Shown here one piece after another: positions 1 through 12,324 of a stretch of 64,000 nucleotides of DNA. The notes beneath the pieces were generated by a model, which searched no databases, was not told where the DNA came from, and saw nothing but the letters and a program-made list of their open reading frames with translations. Positions within the stretch are counted from its first letter, which is position 1. Each line of letters starts with the position of its first letter. Made by a program: the position numbers and the translations under genes. Source of the stretch: Micromonospora rifamycinica (GTDB lineage Bacteria; Actinomycetota; Actinomycetes; Mycobacteriales; Micromonosporaceae); assembly GCF_900090265.1 (NCBI RefSeq), contig NZ_LT607752.1, positions 4,780,001 to 4,844,000 of the forward strand, given 5' to 3'.

Positions 1-3104
<3,104 letters not shown>

Positions 3105-3202
3105 CAAGGCTGCTACGCGTCCACTGTGCAACTCTGAACAAATACCAGACAACCCCCCGCACGCTGGGTGTGGGTGTGTGTGTTGTTTGATATGTTCATA
3201 AG

Positions 3203-3319
3203 GTTACGGCGGTCATGGCGGAGGGGAAACGCCCGGTTACATTCCGAACCCGGAAGCTAAGCCCTCCAGCGCCGATGGTACTGCACTCGGGAGGGTGTGG
3301 GAGAGTAGGACACCGCCGG
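3203..3319 (+). rRNA. rrf: 5S ribosomal RNA
   Basis: A 117-nt RNA located about 100 nt after the 23S. It starts GTTACGGCGGTCATGGCG and ends near ACACCGCCGGAC, and the two ends pair. The internal CCGAACCCGGAAGCTAAGCC and GGGAGAGTAGG blocks are diagnostic of 5S rRNA. It is the last gene of the rRNA operon; ends are approximate by a base or two. Confidence 0.96.
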
Positions 3320-3331
3320 ACAATCATTGTG

Positions 3332-3362
3332 GAATGCCCACCCCTCACGGGGGTGGGCATTC
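3332..3362 (+). terminator. rRNA operon terminator
   Basis: A perfect 13-bp stem (GAATGCCCACCCC / GGGGTGGGCATTC) with a 5-nt loop, starting 12 nt after the 5S RNA. It is followed by a moderately T-rich stretch (TGCATTTCC). Position and shape fit the rRNA operon terminator. Confidence 0.9.
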
Positions 3363-3749
3363 TGCATTTCCACTCCTGGTCCCGTGGAGGTTCACGTAGC
3401 CCGGCCGCGAGCGGCACCGCCCTCCCATGGATACGGCCGGCGTCGAGATCCCGCCGGCCAACCAGCTGCTCCGGCAGTCCGCGGTCCCGCCGGCCCGGCA
3501 TCACACCGGCCCGGAACCCCGGCCGCCCATGCCAGCCCGCCCTGCCGGCCCGCGTTCGGTGAACCGCCCCGGGCAGCCGCCGTCACCTCGTACCGTCGAT
3601 GCGGTACCGGTTTTTCCCGGCGTCCTCGCACCGTCCGGCGAAACGTGACGTGGGGTACGCCTCGTCCGCAATCGGAGCGGACCAGGCGGGGTACCTGCTG
3701 AGCGGAGAACCGGAACTGACCGTCGGAAGCGGCGGAGGCAGGAGTGGTC
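3363..3749. other. Gene-free spacer after the rRNA operon
   Basis: About 390 bp between the rRNA terminator and the first protein gene. Open frames here are short, overlap each other on both strands and lack recognisable protein features. It presumably holds the promoter of the next gene, but no clear -10/-35 pair was seen. Confidence 0.6.
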
Positions 3750-4376
3750 ATGAAGATCGGAATCATCGGCTCGGGGCACATCGGCGGCACCCTCACCCGG
3801 CGGCTGCGGTCCCTCGGGCACGACGTCACCGTCACGAACTCGCGGGGGCCGGCCAGCCTGACCGACCTTGCCCAGGAGACCGGGGCGGTCGCCGGCACCC
3901 TGGAGCAGGCCGTCCAGGACGCGGAGCTGGTCGTGGTGGCGGTCCCGCTGCTCGTGGTGCCCGAGCTGCCGGCCCCGCTCTTCGACGGCAAGATCGTCGT
4001 GGACGCCGACAACTACTACCCGCAGCGCGACGGCGACATCGCCGAGCTGCTCGACCGCAGCCTCACCTCCAGCCGGTGGACCGCCGACCACCTCAAGGGT
4101 GCCCGGGTGGTGAAGACCTTCAACAACATCCAGGCCGCGCACCTGATGGACCGGGGGCGACCCGCCGGTGCCGGGGACCGGATCGCGTTGCCGGTGGCGG
4201 GTGACGATGCCGAGGCCAAGCAGCTGGTCATGCAGCTCGTCGACGCGCTGGGCTTCGACCCGGTGGACGCGGGCACCCTCGACGAGAGCTGGCGGCAGCA
4301 GCCCGACACCCCCGTCTACGGCACCGACCGGGACGCCGAGGGGGTCCGTCAGGGACTCGCCGAGGCCCGCCCCTGA
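3750..4376 (+). CDS. NADPH-dependent F420 reductase-like NADP oxidoreductase
   Basis: A 208-residue Rossmann-fold protein of the NADP oxidoreductase/coenzyme F420-dependent family (COG2085). The N-terminal dinucleotide motif is IGIIGSGHIGGTLTRRL, and NSRGP after the second strand is typical of NADP(H)-phosphate binding in this family. NADN and KTFNN mark the distal part of the nucleotide domain. Well-characterised members move hydride between NADPH and F420; many actinobacterial paralogues have unknown substrates, so the exact reaction is inferred. ATG 3750 is preferred over GTG 3744 because AGGAG lies 5 nt upstream of it. It stands alone, followed by a convergent gene and a shared hairpin terminator. 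Confidence 0.85.
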   Translation: MKIGIIGSGHIGGTLTRRLRSLGHDVTVTNSRGPASLTDLAQETGAVAGTLEQAVQDAELVVVAVPLLVVPELPAPLFDGKIVVDADNYYPQRDGDIAELLDRSLTSSRWTADHLKGARVVKTFNNIQAAHLMDRGRPAGAGDRIALPVAGDDAEAKQLVMQLVDALGFDPVDAGTLDESWRQQPDTPVYGTDRDAEGVRQGLAEARP

Positions 4377-4456
4377 CCACCCGCGCAACCACCCCGACCG
4401 CCGCCGGGCGTCGGAATCCCGCCCGCGGTACGACCGGGCGTACCCGGAGAGCACAG

Positions 4457-4485
4457 AGCCCCGTCGGCGATCGGCCGGCGGGGCT
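4457..4485. terminator. Bidirectional hairpin between convergent genes
   Basis: An 11-bp stem (AGCCCCGTCGG / CCGGCGGGGCT, one wobble pair) with a 7-nt loop, placed between the F420-type oxidoreductase and the convergent VanW-family gene. Confidence 0.8.
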
Positions 4486-4539
4486 CACGCGTGCGTCGGG
4501 ACTCGGGGCGGGGCCGACCCCGGGTCGTGGCGGTCGGGC

Positions 4540-6414
4540 TCAGGAGGGTTTGGGACCGCAGACGAAGTTCGGTTCCGGGTCGTAGGTCCAGCTGAACTTC
4601 TCCCGCTTGACGACCTTGCCGTCCTTCTTGATGACCCGGTAGGCGTCCTGGCTGAAACCGTTGCTGCCGGCGGCGGCGATACACGTCGGGCCGGGCTCCA
4701 GGTGGACCGTCTTCGGCGTGGTGATGTTACGGCGTGGGCCGTACTCGGTCTTGACGCTGTCGTAGATCTTCGTGCTCCACATCGACACGGTGATCGTGTC
4801 CGAGGTGTACGCGGTGTCGATCAGCACCCCGTGCGGGGTGTTGTTACGGAACTTGAAGTCCAGGTCCGGCCAGAAGATGGTCGACTCGATCACCGCCGGG
4901 TAGCGGCTGAAGTAGAACGAGTGCGGCTTGTGCTCGACGTCCTGGAGACCGGCGTAGTAGCTGGCGTTGAAGAGCGTGGTGGTGAACTGCGAGACGCCGC
5001 CGCCGACCCCGGGGACCAGCTTGCCGCCGACGATCACCGGGGCGTCCTTGTAGCCCTGGGCGTAGCCGCGCTCACCGGTGTGCGCGTTGAGCGAGAAGGT
5101 CTCCCCCGGCTGCACGATCGTGCCGTCCACGTCCTTAGCGGCCTGGATGATGTTCTGGCTGCGCGGCGAGGAGAGGCCGCCGGGGAACTTGGTGGAGAAG
5201 GTGGAGACCCGTTCCTTGATGCCCAACTCGGCGAGCTTCGCCTCGGTCAGCTCCGGCTCGGCCGCCTTCAGCTCCCCGGTGACCGTCCGGCCGTCCGCCT
5301 TCGGCAGCACCGCGAGCAGGTCCCGGCCGAGGGCCGCCGAGTCGAGCTGCTGCCCGGCCCGGCCCGGCACCACCTTCGGCTTGCCACCGGAGATGGTCAG
5401 GCCGGCGTCCTTCGGCGTGGACTCGATCGCGGCCAGCTTGCTGCCGAGCGCCGTCCGGAGCCGCTTCACGTCGATCTTCGGGGTCAGCTTCCCCTCGTCG
5501 TCGGCCGAGAAGCGCAGCGCGCGGGCGATCGCCGCCGGCGGGACGCTGACCGACCCCTTGCTGGAGGTGATCGTGACCGGAGCGGCGACAGCCGGCTTCG
5601 CCAGCTCGGCGACCATCCGGTCCACCTCCTCCCGGGTGGTCGCGGGGTTCTTCTCCACCACCGGCACGGTCACCGGCTGCCCGGCCAGCCAACCCGCGCG
5701 GACCACCCGGGCGGACTGCTCCGCGTCCAGCGTCAGGCTCGGCTTCGGGTAGACCGGTTTCGGGGTGGTGCCGGTGAAGATGATCGCCGGCATCGTCATG
5801 TCCCGACCCTGGCTGCCGAGGACCGTCCGTAGCGCCGCGTCCAGCTTGGCGGCGTCCACGGTCACCACCGGCTCGACCGACCGGGAGCCGAACAGCCGGT
5901 CCACCGGGTGCGCCTGCGCGGAGGTGGCGGCGGCGACGGTGGCGTCCACGTCCACGGCCAGGCCGACGTCGGAGGGGTTGATCTCCGCCCGGTTCTCGCC
6001 CACCAGCACGGTCAGCGGGGCGTTCAACGCACCGGCCCGCTTCTCCAGCTCGGCCCGGAGCTCCTTTGCCGCCTCGGTGCGGCTGCGACCCCCCAGCTCG
6101 GTGCCGAGCACGCTGGTGCCGCGGGGGACGTCCCCGGCGTACGCCCAGGCGCCCGTGCCGACCATCCCGGCCAGCACCGCGGCGGTCACCCCACCGGCGA
6201 GCAGCACCCGCCCGCGTCGCCACCACGGCCTGCCGCCTGCCGGGCGGGGCGAGCCCGCGGCCCCGCCGGCCGTGGTGGGCTCCTCCTCGCCCGGCCAGCT
6301 CACCGCGGTGACCTGCACCGTGGGGCGGTCGTCGGAGACCTGGTTGTCGCCGTACAGCGTCACAGCCACCTCGATCGGACGTACCACGCGGGGGGTTGCG
6401 GCCCCCGGGGACAC
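4540..6414 (-). CDS. VanW family protein with peptidoglycan-binding domains
   Basis: A 624-residue membrane-anchored cell-wall protein. It has a cytoplasmic Pro/Gly-rich tail, basic residues WWRRGR, one transmembrane segment at about 68-92, repeated extracytoplasmic YoaR-like putative peptidoglycan-binding (PG_binding_4) regions, and a C-terminal VanW domain at about 402-534 with GERGYAQGY, GGGVSQFTTTLFNA and NNTPHGVLI. VanW proteins accompany some vancomycin-resistance operons but are widespread in Gram-positives with no resistance link; their biochemical role is not established. No van genes are nearby, so a general envelope function is more likely. The gene is monocistronic, convergent with the upstream oxidoreductase and divergent from the giant secreted protein. 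Confidence 0.9.
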   Translation of the reverse strand: MSPGAATPRVVRPIEVAVTLYGDNQVSDDRPTVQVTAVSWPGEEEPTTAGGAAGSPRPAGGRPWWRRGRVLLAGGVTAAVLAGMVGTGAWAYAGDVPRGTSVLGTELGGRSRTEAAKELRAELEKRAGALNAPLTVLVGENRAEINPSDVGLAVDVDATVAAATSAQAHPVDRLFGSRSVEPVVTVDAAKLDAALRTVLGSQGRDMTMPAIIFTGTTPKPVYPKPSLTLDAEQSARVVRAGWLAGQPVTVPVVEKNPATTREEVDRMVAELAKPAVAAPVTITSSKGSVSVPPAAIARALRFSADDEGKLTPKIDVKRLRTALGSKLAAIESTPKDAGLTISGGKPKVVPGRAGQQLDSAALGRDLLAVLPKADGRTVTGELKAAEPELTEAKLAELGIKERVSTFSTKFPGGLSSPRSQNIIQAAKDVDGTIVQPGETFSLNAHTGERGYAQGYKDAPVIVGGKLVPGVGGGVSQFTTTLFNASYYAGLQDVEHKPHSFYFSRYPAVIESTIFWPDLDFKFRNNTPHGVLIDTAYTSDTITVSMWSTKIYDSVKTEYGPRRNITTPKTVHLEPGPTCIAAAGSNGFSQDAYRVIKKDGKVVKREKFSWTYDPEPNFVCGPKPS

Positions 6415-6846
6415 CTACGGTAGCCAACCGGACGGTCAGCCGACAGCGTGCGTCCGGCCATCCTCACCACCGCGTGTCGTCGCCGGTCACACGGTGTATG
6501 GCCGTTCGTGGCACGGTGTCCGGGTGGAGGGACCGGGCCGGCCGGCACGGGCGTGCGGGCGAGCCGTACGGGCGGTGGTGCCGTGCGGTGGGACACGGCC
6601 GGCCGTGTGTCACGAGGCGGGACGTGCCGAAGCCGGCCGGTACGGCGTTCCGTGGTTCAGGCGGCACGGCCCGGCGTGCTCCTGGCGGGTTCCGACAGCG
6701 CTGGTGGACGTGTTCACGAAGCGCGCCGGTCGGTGAACGGTCGGCTGACCAGGGCATCCCTGCCTCGTTGTCGATCGGCCGTTGGTGCGGAAATGACGAC
6801 CGCTGCGCGTCTGGCCGATCCGTCGGGCTCTGCCATGCTCGTGATC
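6415..6846. other. Divergent intergenic region
   Basis: About 430 bp between the VanW gene (leftward) and the giant secreted protein (rightward). It must contain both promoters. A long open frame runs through it into the giant gene, but it lacks a plausible start and a signal peptide, so I leave it out of the gene. No convincing operator or RNA element was seen. Confidence 0.6.
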
Positions 6847-9800
6847 ATGAATATCCACGGGGGATCTTCGTCTGTTGCCATGCTCACAAGACGCTGGCAG
6901 GCGGCGATCACAGCGGTACTGATCATGCTCGGTCTGGCCTATCAGGCCGAGCCGGCCCGAGCGGCGGTCACGACCTTGACAGCGGCACAACTCAACACGG
7001 CGTTCAACGCCTACGGAGATGCCGGCAACCACTGGACCGGCGCCGACGGCACCACCTCGGTGGCCCTGCCGGACGGCCGGGTGATCTGGCTCTTCTCCGA
7101 CACCTTCCTCGGTACGGTCAACACCGACGGCAGCCGTCCCGCCAACTCTCCGATGATCAACAATTCGGCGATCGTGCAGAGCGGCACCTCGCTCGGCGCG
7201 ACCCTGACCGGCGGCAGCGCGGTCGCACCCACCGCGCTGGTCGTACCGGCACAGTCCGGAGAGTTCTTCTGGGTGGGGGACGCGGTCGTCGAGTCCGGCG
7301 AACTGCGGGTCATCTACAACCGCTACCGGCGCAGCGGCACCGGCGTCCTCGACTTCACCCTGACCGGGGTGTCGCTGGCCAGGTTCGCCCTCCCCGCCCT
7401 CACCCTGACCGCGGTGACCGACCTGCCGGTCGGCTCGGACGTCAACTGGGGCGCGGCGATCACGCCGGACGGGGCGTACACCTACATCTACGGCACCTCG
7501 ACCGCCCCCGGGCGAATGAAGTTCGGCCATGTCGCCCGGGTCAGCACCGGGGCGCTCGACGGCCCCTGGCAGTTCTGGACCGGCACCACCTGGTCGGCGG
7601 ACCGCACCACCGTCGCGCGGCTGCTCAGCGGGGTCGGCACCAGCTACTCGGTGCAGAAGGTGGGCAGTGAGTACGTCCTGGTCACCCACGAGAACAACCT
7701 GCTCTTCGACCCGCAGATCGTGGCCTACCGGGCCACCTCACCGACCGGTCCGTGGACCGGGCCGGTCCCGCTGTACCAGGCGCCGGAGATCACCGCCGGC
7801 GGGAAGAAGATCGTCTACGACGCGCGGCTGCACCCCGAACTCGCGACCACCGGCAAGCTGCTGATCTCGTACAACGTCAACAGCCTGGAGTTCGCGGACA
7901 CGTTCGCCGACGCGCGGCTCTACCGGCCCCGGTTCGTGGACGTCAGTTGGCCACCGCCGTCGCCCGGCACCGGGCTGCCGGCCGCACCGACCGGTCTCAC
8001 CGTCACCGGGCAGGACGACCACGCCGACCTGACCTGGGCGGCGGCCAGCGGAGTGACCTCCTACCGGGTCTACCAGCGGGACGTGACCGGCGGTCAGACC
8101 CACTTCGCCCGGCATGCGACCACCGCGACCACCACCAGCCGCCGCGCCGGACTGCTCATTCCCGGGCACCGTTACGAGTTCAAGGTGGCCGGAGTCAACA
8201 GCGCGGGTGAAGGACCGACCGGTGCGACCGTCTCGGTCACCCCGCAGAGCAGCGTGCCGGTGGCCGACGCGGTCCGGGGCGCCAACCGGGCCGACTCCGT
8301 CCCGGGCAGCTACCTGGTCCGGCTCAAGGAGGGCGCCGCCCAGCCGGAACGGGTGGCCAGCTACGCCGCGCAACTCGTCGCGCAGGCCGGCGGCACCCTG
8401 GGGCCGGTGCTGCCCCGGACGCTGCGTGGCTTCGGTGCGACGCTGACCCAGGCCCAGGCGGTGAACCTGGCCGCCCATCCGGACGTGCTGGACGTCGAGC
8501 AGAACGCCACCTACCGGGTCAGTGGCGAACAGGCCAATCCCTACTGGCACCTGGACCGGATCGACCAGCGGGAGGCGACTCCGGACAAGAGGTACGTCTA
8601 TCCGAATGACGGAGCGGTGCGGGCGTACGTGGTGGACTCCGGGATCCGGGCGACCCACGAGGAGTTCGGCGGCCGGGTGGACACCGGCTTCAACGCCTTC
8701 GACGGAAGCACCAGTACGCCGGACTGCGGTAAAGGGCACGGGACGGCGGTGGCCAGTCTGCTCGGCGGAACCGACTACGGTGCGGCCAAGGCGGCAGGGC
8801 TGGTGCCGGTCAAGGTCTTCAACTGCACCACCACCGGTGAGACCGTTTCCGACACCCTCACCGTCGTGCGGGGGATCGACTGGGCGATGGGGGACGCCGA
8901 AGGCCGCCTGCCGGCGGTGATGAACCTCAGCCTCACCAGTGGTGCCGACCGGCCCTACGCGGACAGTCTCGACCACGCCACCCGGGCGGCGGCGGGCTCC
9001 GGCATCGTGGTCGTCGCCGCAGCAGGTAACCAGGGCGGAGACGCCTGCGACTACTCCCCGGCCCGGACCGGGAAGGACTCGGCGGTCATCACCGTCGGCG
9101 CCAGCGACATGGACGACTCCCGGCTCTCCACCAGCCAGGTGACCAGCAACCTCGGGCAGTGCGTCAACCTCTTCGCTCCGGGGGCGGACATCGTGGGAGC
9201 CGGGATCGGCGACGACCTGGACGTCTCGTACAACTTCGGCACCTCGATGGCGGCGCCCCTGGTCGCCGGTGCCGCCGCGATGCTGCTCCACGCCCACCCC
9301 GACTACGGTCCGGCCGACGTGAAGACGGCCCTGACCCGGGCGGCAACCGTCGGCAAGCTGTCCAATATCGGCACCTCACCGAACCTGTTGCTCTATGTGG
9401 AACGGCCGCCGACGGTCGCGCCGGCCGACCTCACCGCCACCGCCCGCGACGATGGCACCATCGCCCTGGACTGGGCACCGGTCGCCGACCAGAATCTGCA
9501 CTACCTGGTCTCCCAGCGTGATGTCACCGCCGGGGAACCCGCCGCCACCCGCTGGCCGTCACCGGTCTTCGACGCCACCGACGCCGTCGCCCGCAACCTG
9601 ATCGAGGGGCACCGGTACGAGTTCACCGTGGCGGCGGCGAACAGCGCCGGCACCGGGCCGGAGTCGAACGTCGCCGCCGCGACCACCCATCTGGCGGTGC
9701 CGGCGGCACCCACCGGCCTGGCGGCGTCCCCACAGGCCGACGGCTCGATCAGCCTGACCTGGAACTCTCTCGGCACCGACGTCTCGTACTGGGTCCACCA

Positions 9801-12267
9801 GCGGGACGTGACCACCGGCGAGACCGATTTCACCCGGCTCGACCTGCCGGTCACCGACTGCTGCACCCACACCGCCGGGTACCTCCTGCACGGGCACCAG
9901 TACGAGTTCAAGGTCAGTGGGCTCAACGCGGGCGGGGAGGGGCCGACCTCGACCCCGGTACGCGCGACCTCGACCTATCCGAAGCCGGCCCCACCGACCG
10001 GGCTGACCGCGGCCCCCGGTGCCGCCCAGGTGGTGCTGAACTGGACGGCGAGCACCACACCCAACGTCTGGTACCTGGTCAGACAGCGGGACGTCACCGC
10101 CGGGGAGACCGACTTCACCACCCTGGAGCTGCCGGTCACCACCTGCTGCACGTTCACCGCCGGCCTGCTGGCCAACGGGCACACCTACGAATTCACGGTG
10201 ACCACGACCGGCCAGGGCGGGGAGTCGACACCGTCCAACCTGGCAACCGCCAAGCCGATGCCACCCCTGCCCCCTCAGGTCACCGGTCTGACCGCGACGC
10301 CCCGGTCCGACGGCGGGATCACCCTCACCTGGGCCGCACCGGCCGGCGACGACTTCTTCTACGACGTCTACCAGCGGGACGTCAGCGCCGGACAGGGCTT
10401 CAGCAAACTGCCGCTGCCGATTACGACCTGCTGCACGATGACCGCCGGCCTGCTGGTCCACCAGCACGTGTACGAGTTCAAGGTGGCGGCCACCAACGCG
10501 GCCGGCGTCGGGCCGCAGTCGACGGTGGCCGGCGCCACCTCCCGCTACACCGTGCCGGGCGCTCCGGCGAACCTGCGCGGGACCACCGGCGGGAACGGCA
10601 CCGTCGATCTCGACTGGGACGCGCCGGGACCGGCGAGCAACCTCTACTGGATCTACCGGCGGGATGTCACGGCGGGGGAGGCGTTCGTCAAGCTGCCGTA
10701 CCCGACCGAGGACACCCACGCCTCCATCGGTCTGCTGGTGCACAACCACGTGTACGAGTTCAGGGTGGCGGCGGAGAACCAGGGCGGCCAGGGGTCGAAC
10801 TCGAACACGGTGCAGGTGACGGCCAGGGGCGGGCTGCCGGGTGCGCCGAGCGGATTGACCGCCGGCGCGGGGGACGGGAAGGTGACCCTGAGCTGGACAG
10901 CCAGCGCGACGTCCGGGGTCAGCTATCAGGTCTACCAACGGGACAGGACGCAGGGGCAGTCCTGGCAGAAGCTGCCGCTGCCGGTGACGGGCACCTCGTT
11001 GACGGCAAACTATCTGGTCAACGGGCACACCTACGAATTCAAGGTCGCCGCCTCGAACGTGTCGGGGGACAGCGTCGCCTCGAACGTGGCGAGTGCGCGG
11101 CCGATGCCGCCGACGCCGCAGGCGCCGACGGGTCTCACGGCGACGGCTGGCGATGCGAAGGTGACCCTGCGGTGGACGGCGAGTCCGACGGCGAACGTGT
11201 CGTACTGGATCGAGTCGCGGGCCAGCGGGGGTAACTGGACGACGCTGCCGGTGGCGGTGGGGTGTTGTGCGTACACGGTGAACCTGTTGTTCAACGGCAC
11301 GACGTACGAGTTCCGGGTGCGGGCGACGAACCTCAGCGGCGACTCGACGGCCTCGAATGTGGCGAGTGCGCGGCCGATGCCGCCGACGCCGCAGGCGCCG
11401 ACGGGTCTCACGGCGACGGCTGGCGATGCGAAGGTGACCCTGCGGTGGACGGCGAGTCCGACGGCGAACGTGTCGTACTGGATCGAGTCGCGGGCCAGCG
11501 GGGGTAACTGGACGAGACTGCCGGTGGCGGTGGGGTGTTGTGCGTACACGGTGAACCTGTTGTTCAACGGCACGACGTACGAGTTCCGGGTGCGGGCGAC
11601 GAACCTCAGCGGCGACTCACCGGCCTCCAGCGTGGTGAGTGCGCGGCCGTGGCCGCCGCTCCCACAGGCCCCGACCACCCTGAAGGCCACGGTGGGGCAG
11701 AACTCGGTCCTCCTGACCTGGCTGGCCAGTCCGTCGCCGCGGGTCACCTACCGGGTGTACATGCGTAACGTCACCCGGGGCGCGGGATGGGGCACCGAAG
11801 CCGCCTACCTGACCGGCACCTCGGCCCACGTGCCGATGCTGACCGGCGGGAACCGGTACGAGTTCAAGGTCGTGGCGGAGAACGTCGCCGGCCAGAGCGC
11901 GGCCACCAACACCGTCAGTGTCCGCGTACACCATGTCTTCGCCACGGTCACCTGCACGGACTACTACGTCCCGATCAAGGATGTCCCGGTCGGCTGGACG
12001 TCGGTGAAGTCCAGTGCGCTCGGTGTGGCGGGCGGGGAGAACCAGCGGATCAGGGTGCAGCTGCGGGTCTGGAAGAACGATGTGCTGTGGACCTGGTCGG
12101 ACTACTGGGTGACGACCGGGAGCGACGGATCCTGGGGTGTGCCGGTGAACGAGCACGAGAGTAACGGGGTCGCCGACTACGACCTCTTCGCCAGCGTCTA
12201 CGGCCCGAACGGTGAGGACTGGGGCCGTGCCAGCGACTCCGACCATTGCGACGGGGGACGCGGCTAG
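6847..12267 (+). CDS. Giant secreted DUF4185-Fn3-subtilisin-Fn3(x9) protein
   Basis: An 1806-residue exported protein. A signal peptide (about 1-39, ending ARAA) precedes a DUF4185 beta-propeller-like domain (about 50-367; WLFSDTFLG, PVGSDVNWGAAI), one Fn3 domain (378-470), an I9 propeptide (487-558), and a subtilisin domain (561-851). The triad is visible: D597 (VVDSG), H631 (GHGTAVA), S800 (GTSMAAP), with oxyanion N728. Nine more Fn3 domains follow, then a 109-residue C-terminal domain I do not recognise. Five Fn3 units carry a Cys-Cys pair. Having the propeptide in mid-protein is unusual: autoprocessing would release DUF4185-Fn3 from the protease. The start is uncertain: ATG 6847, 6835 or 6880 all give signal peptides and none has a clear ribosome-binding site. 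It is likely an extracellular protease acting on polymer or cell-surface substrates. Confidence 0.88.
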   Translation: MNIHGGSSSVAMLTRRWQAAITAVLIMLGLAYQAEPARAAVTTLTAAQLNTAFNAYGDAGNHWTGADGTTSVALPDGRVIWLFSDTFLGTVNTDGSRPANSPMINNSAIVQSGTSLGATLTGGSAVAPTALVVPAQSGEFFWVGDAVVESGELRVIYNRYRRSGTGVLDFTLTGVSLARFALPALTLTAVTDLPVGSDVNWGAAITPDGAYTYIYGTSTAPGRMKFGHVARVSTGALDGPWQFWTGTTWSADRTTVARLLSGVGTSYSVQKVGSEYVLVTHENNLLFDPQIVAYRATSPTGPWTGPVPLYQAPEITAGGKKIVYDARLHPELATTGKLLISYNVNSLEFADTFADARLYRPRFVDVSWPPPSPGTGLPAAPTGLTVTGQDDHADLTWAAASGVTSYRVYQRDVTGGQTHFARHATTATTTSRRAGLLIPGHRYEFKVAGVNSAGEGPTGATVSVTPQSSVPVADAVRGANRADSVPGSYLVRLKEGAAQPERVASYAAQLVAQAGGTLGPVLPRTLRGFGATLTQAQAVNLAAHPDVLDVEQNATYRVSGEQANPYWHLDRIDQREATPDKRYVYPNDGAVRAYVVDSGIRATHEEFGGRVDTGFNAFDGSTSTPDCGKGHGTAVASLLGGTDYGAAKAAGLVPVKVFNCTTTGETVSDTLTVVRGIDWAMGDAEGRLPAVMNLSLTSGADRPYADSLDHATRAAAGSGIVVVAAAGNQGGDACDYSPARTGKDSAVITVGASDMDDSRLSTSQVTSNLGQCVNLFAPGADIVGAGIGDDLDVSYNFGTSMAAPLVAGAAAMLLHAHPDYGPADVKTALTRAATVGKLSNIGTSPNLLLYVERPPTVAPADLTATARDDGTIALDWAPVADQNLHYLVSQRDVTAGEPAATRWPSPVFDATDAVARNLIEGHRYEFTVAAANSAGTGPESNVAAATTHLAVPAAPTGLAASPQADGSISLTWNSLGTDVSYWVHQRDVTTGETDFTRLDLPVTDCCTHTAGYLLHGHQYEFKVSGLNAGGEGPTSTPVRATSTYPKPAPPTGLTAAPGAAQVVLNWTASTTPNVWYLVRQRDVTAGETDFTTLELPVTTCCTFTAGLLANGHTYEFTVTTTGQGGESTPSNLATAKPMPPLPPQVTGLTATPRSDGGITLTWAAPAGDDFFYDVYQRDVSAGQGFSKLPLPITTCCTMTAGLLVHQHVYEFKVAATNAAGVGPQSTVAGATSRYTVPGAPANLRGTTGGNGTVDLDWDAPGPASNLYWIYRRDVTAGEAFVKLPYPTEDTHASIGLLVHNHVYEFRVAAENQGGQGSNSNTVQVTARGGLPGAPSGLTAGAGDGKVTLSWTASATSGVSYQVYQRDRTQGQSWQKLPLPVTGTSLTANYLVNGHTYEFKVAASNVSGDSVASNVASARPMPPTPQAPTGLTATAGDAKVTLRWTASPTANVSYWIESRASGGNWTTLPVAVGCCAYTVNLLFNGTTYEFRVRATNLSGDSTASNVASARPMPPTPQAPTGLTATAGDAKVTLRWTASPTANVSYWIESRASGGNWTRLPVAVGCCAYTVNLLFNGTTYEFRVRATNLSGDSPASSVVSARPWPPLPQAPTTLKATVGQNSVLLTWLASPSPRVTYRVYMRNVTRGAGWGTEAAYLTGTSAHVPMLTGGNRYEFKVVAENVAGQSAATNTVSVRVHHVFATVTCTDYYVPIKDVPVGWTSVKSSALGVAGGENQRIRVQLRVWKNDVLWTWSDYWVTTGSDGSWGVPVNEHESNGVADYDLFASVYGPNGEDWGRASDSDHCDGGRG
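11101..11646 (+). repeat. Near-identical 273-bp tandem duplication (Fn3 units 8 and 9)
   Basis: Two adjacent 273-bp units, beginning at 11101 and 11374, encode 91-residue Fn3 domains. Across the first 255 bp they differ at only two adjacent bases (ACGCTG versus AGACTG, Thr to Arg). The other Fn3 domains in the gene are far more divergent, so this is a recent in-frame duplication. Confidence 0.95.
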
Positions 12268-12279
12268 GAGTGCCAGGTT

Positions 12280-12324
12280 CCGGTGCCGGTCGGCGGTTCG
12301 CGGAGGACCGTCGGCCGGCACCGG
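12280..12324 (+). terminator. Terminator of the giant secreted protein gene
   Basis: An 18-bp stem with two wobble pairs and a 9-nt loop, beginning 13 nt after the stop codon. The arms start CCGGTGCCGG and end CCGGCACCGG. Confidence 0.85.

Noticed and set aside
4540..6414. Vancomycin resistance cluster
   Set aside because: Only a VanW-family gene is present; no vanH, vanA, vanX, vanR or vanS.
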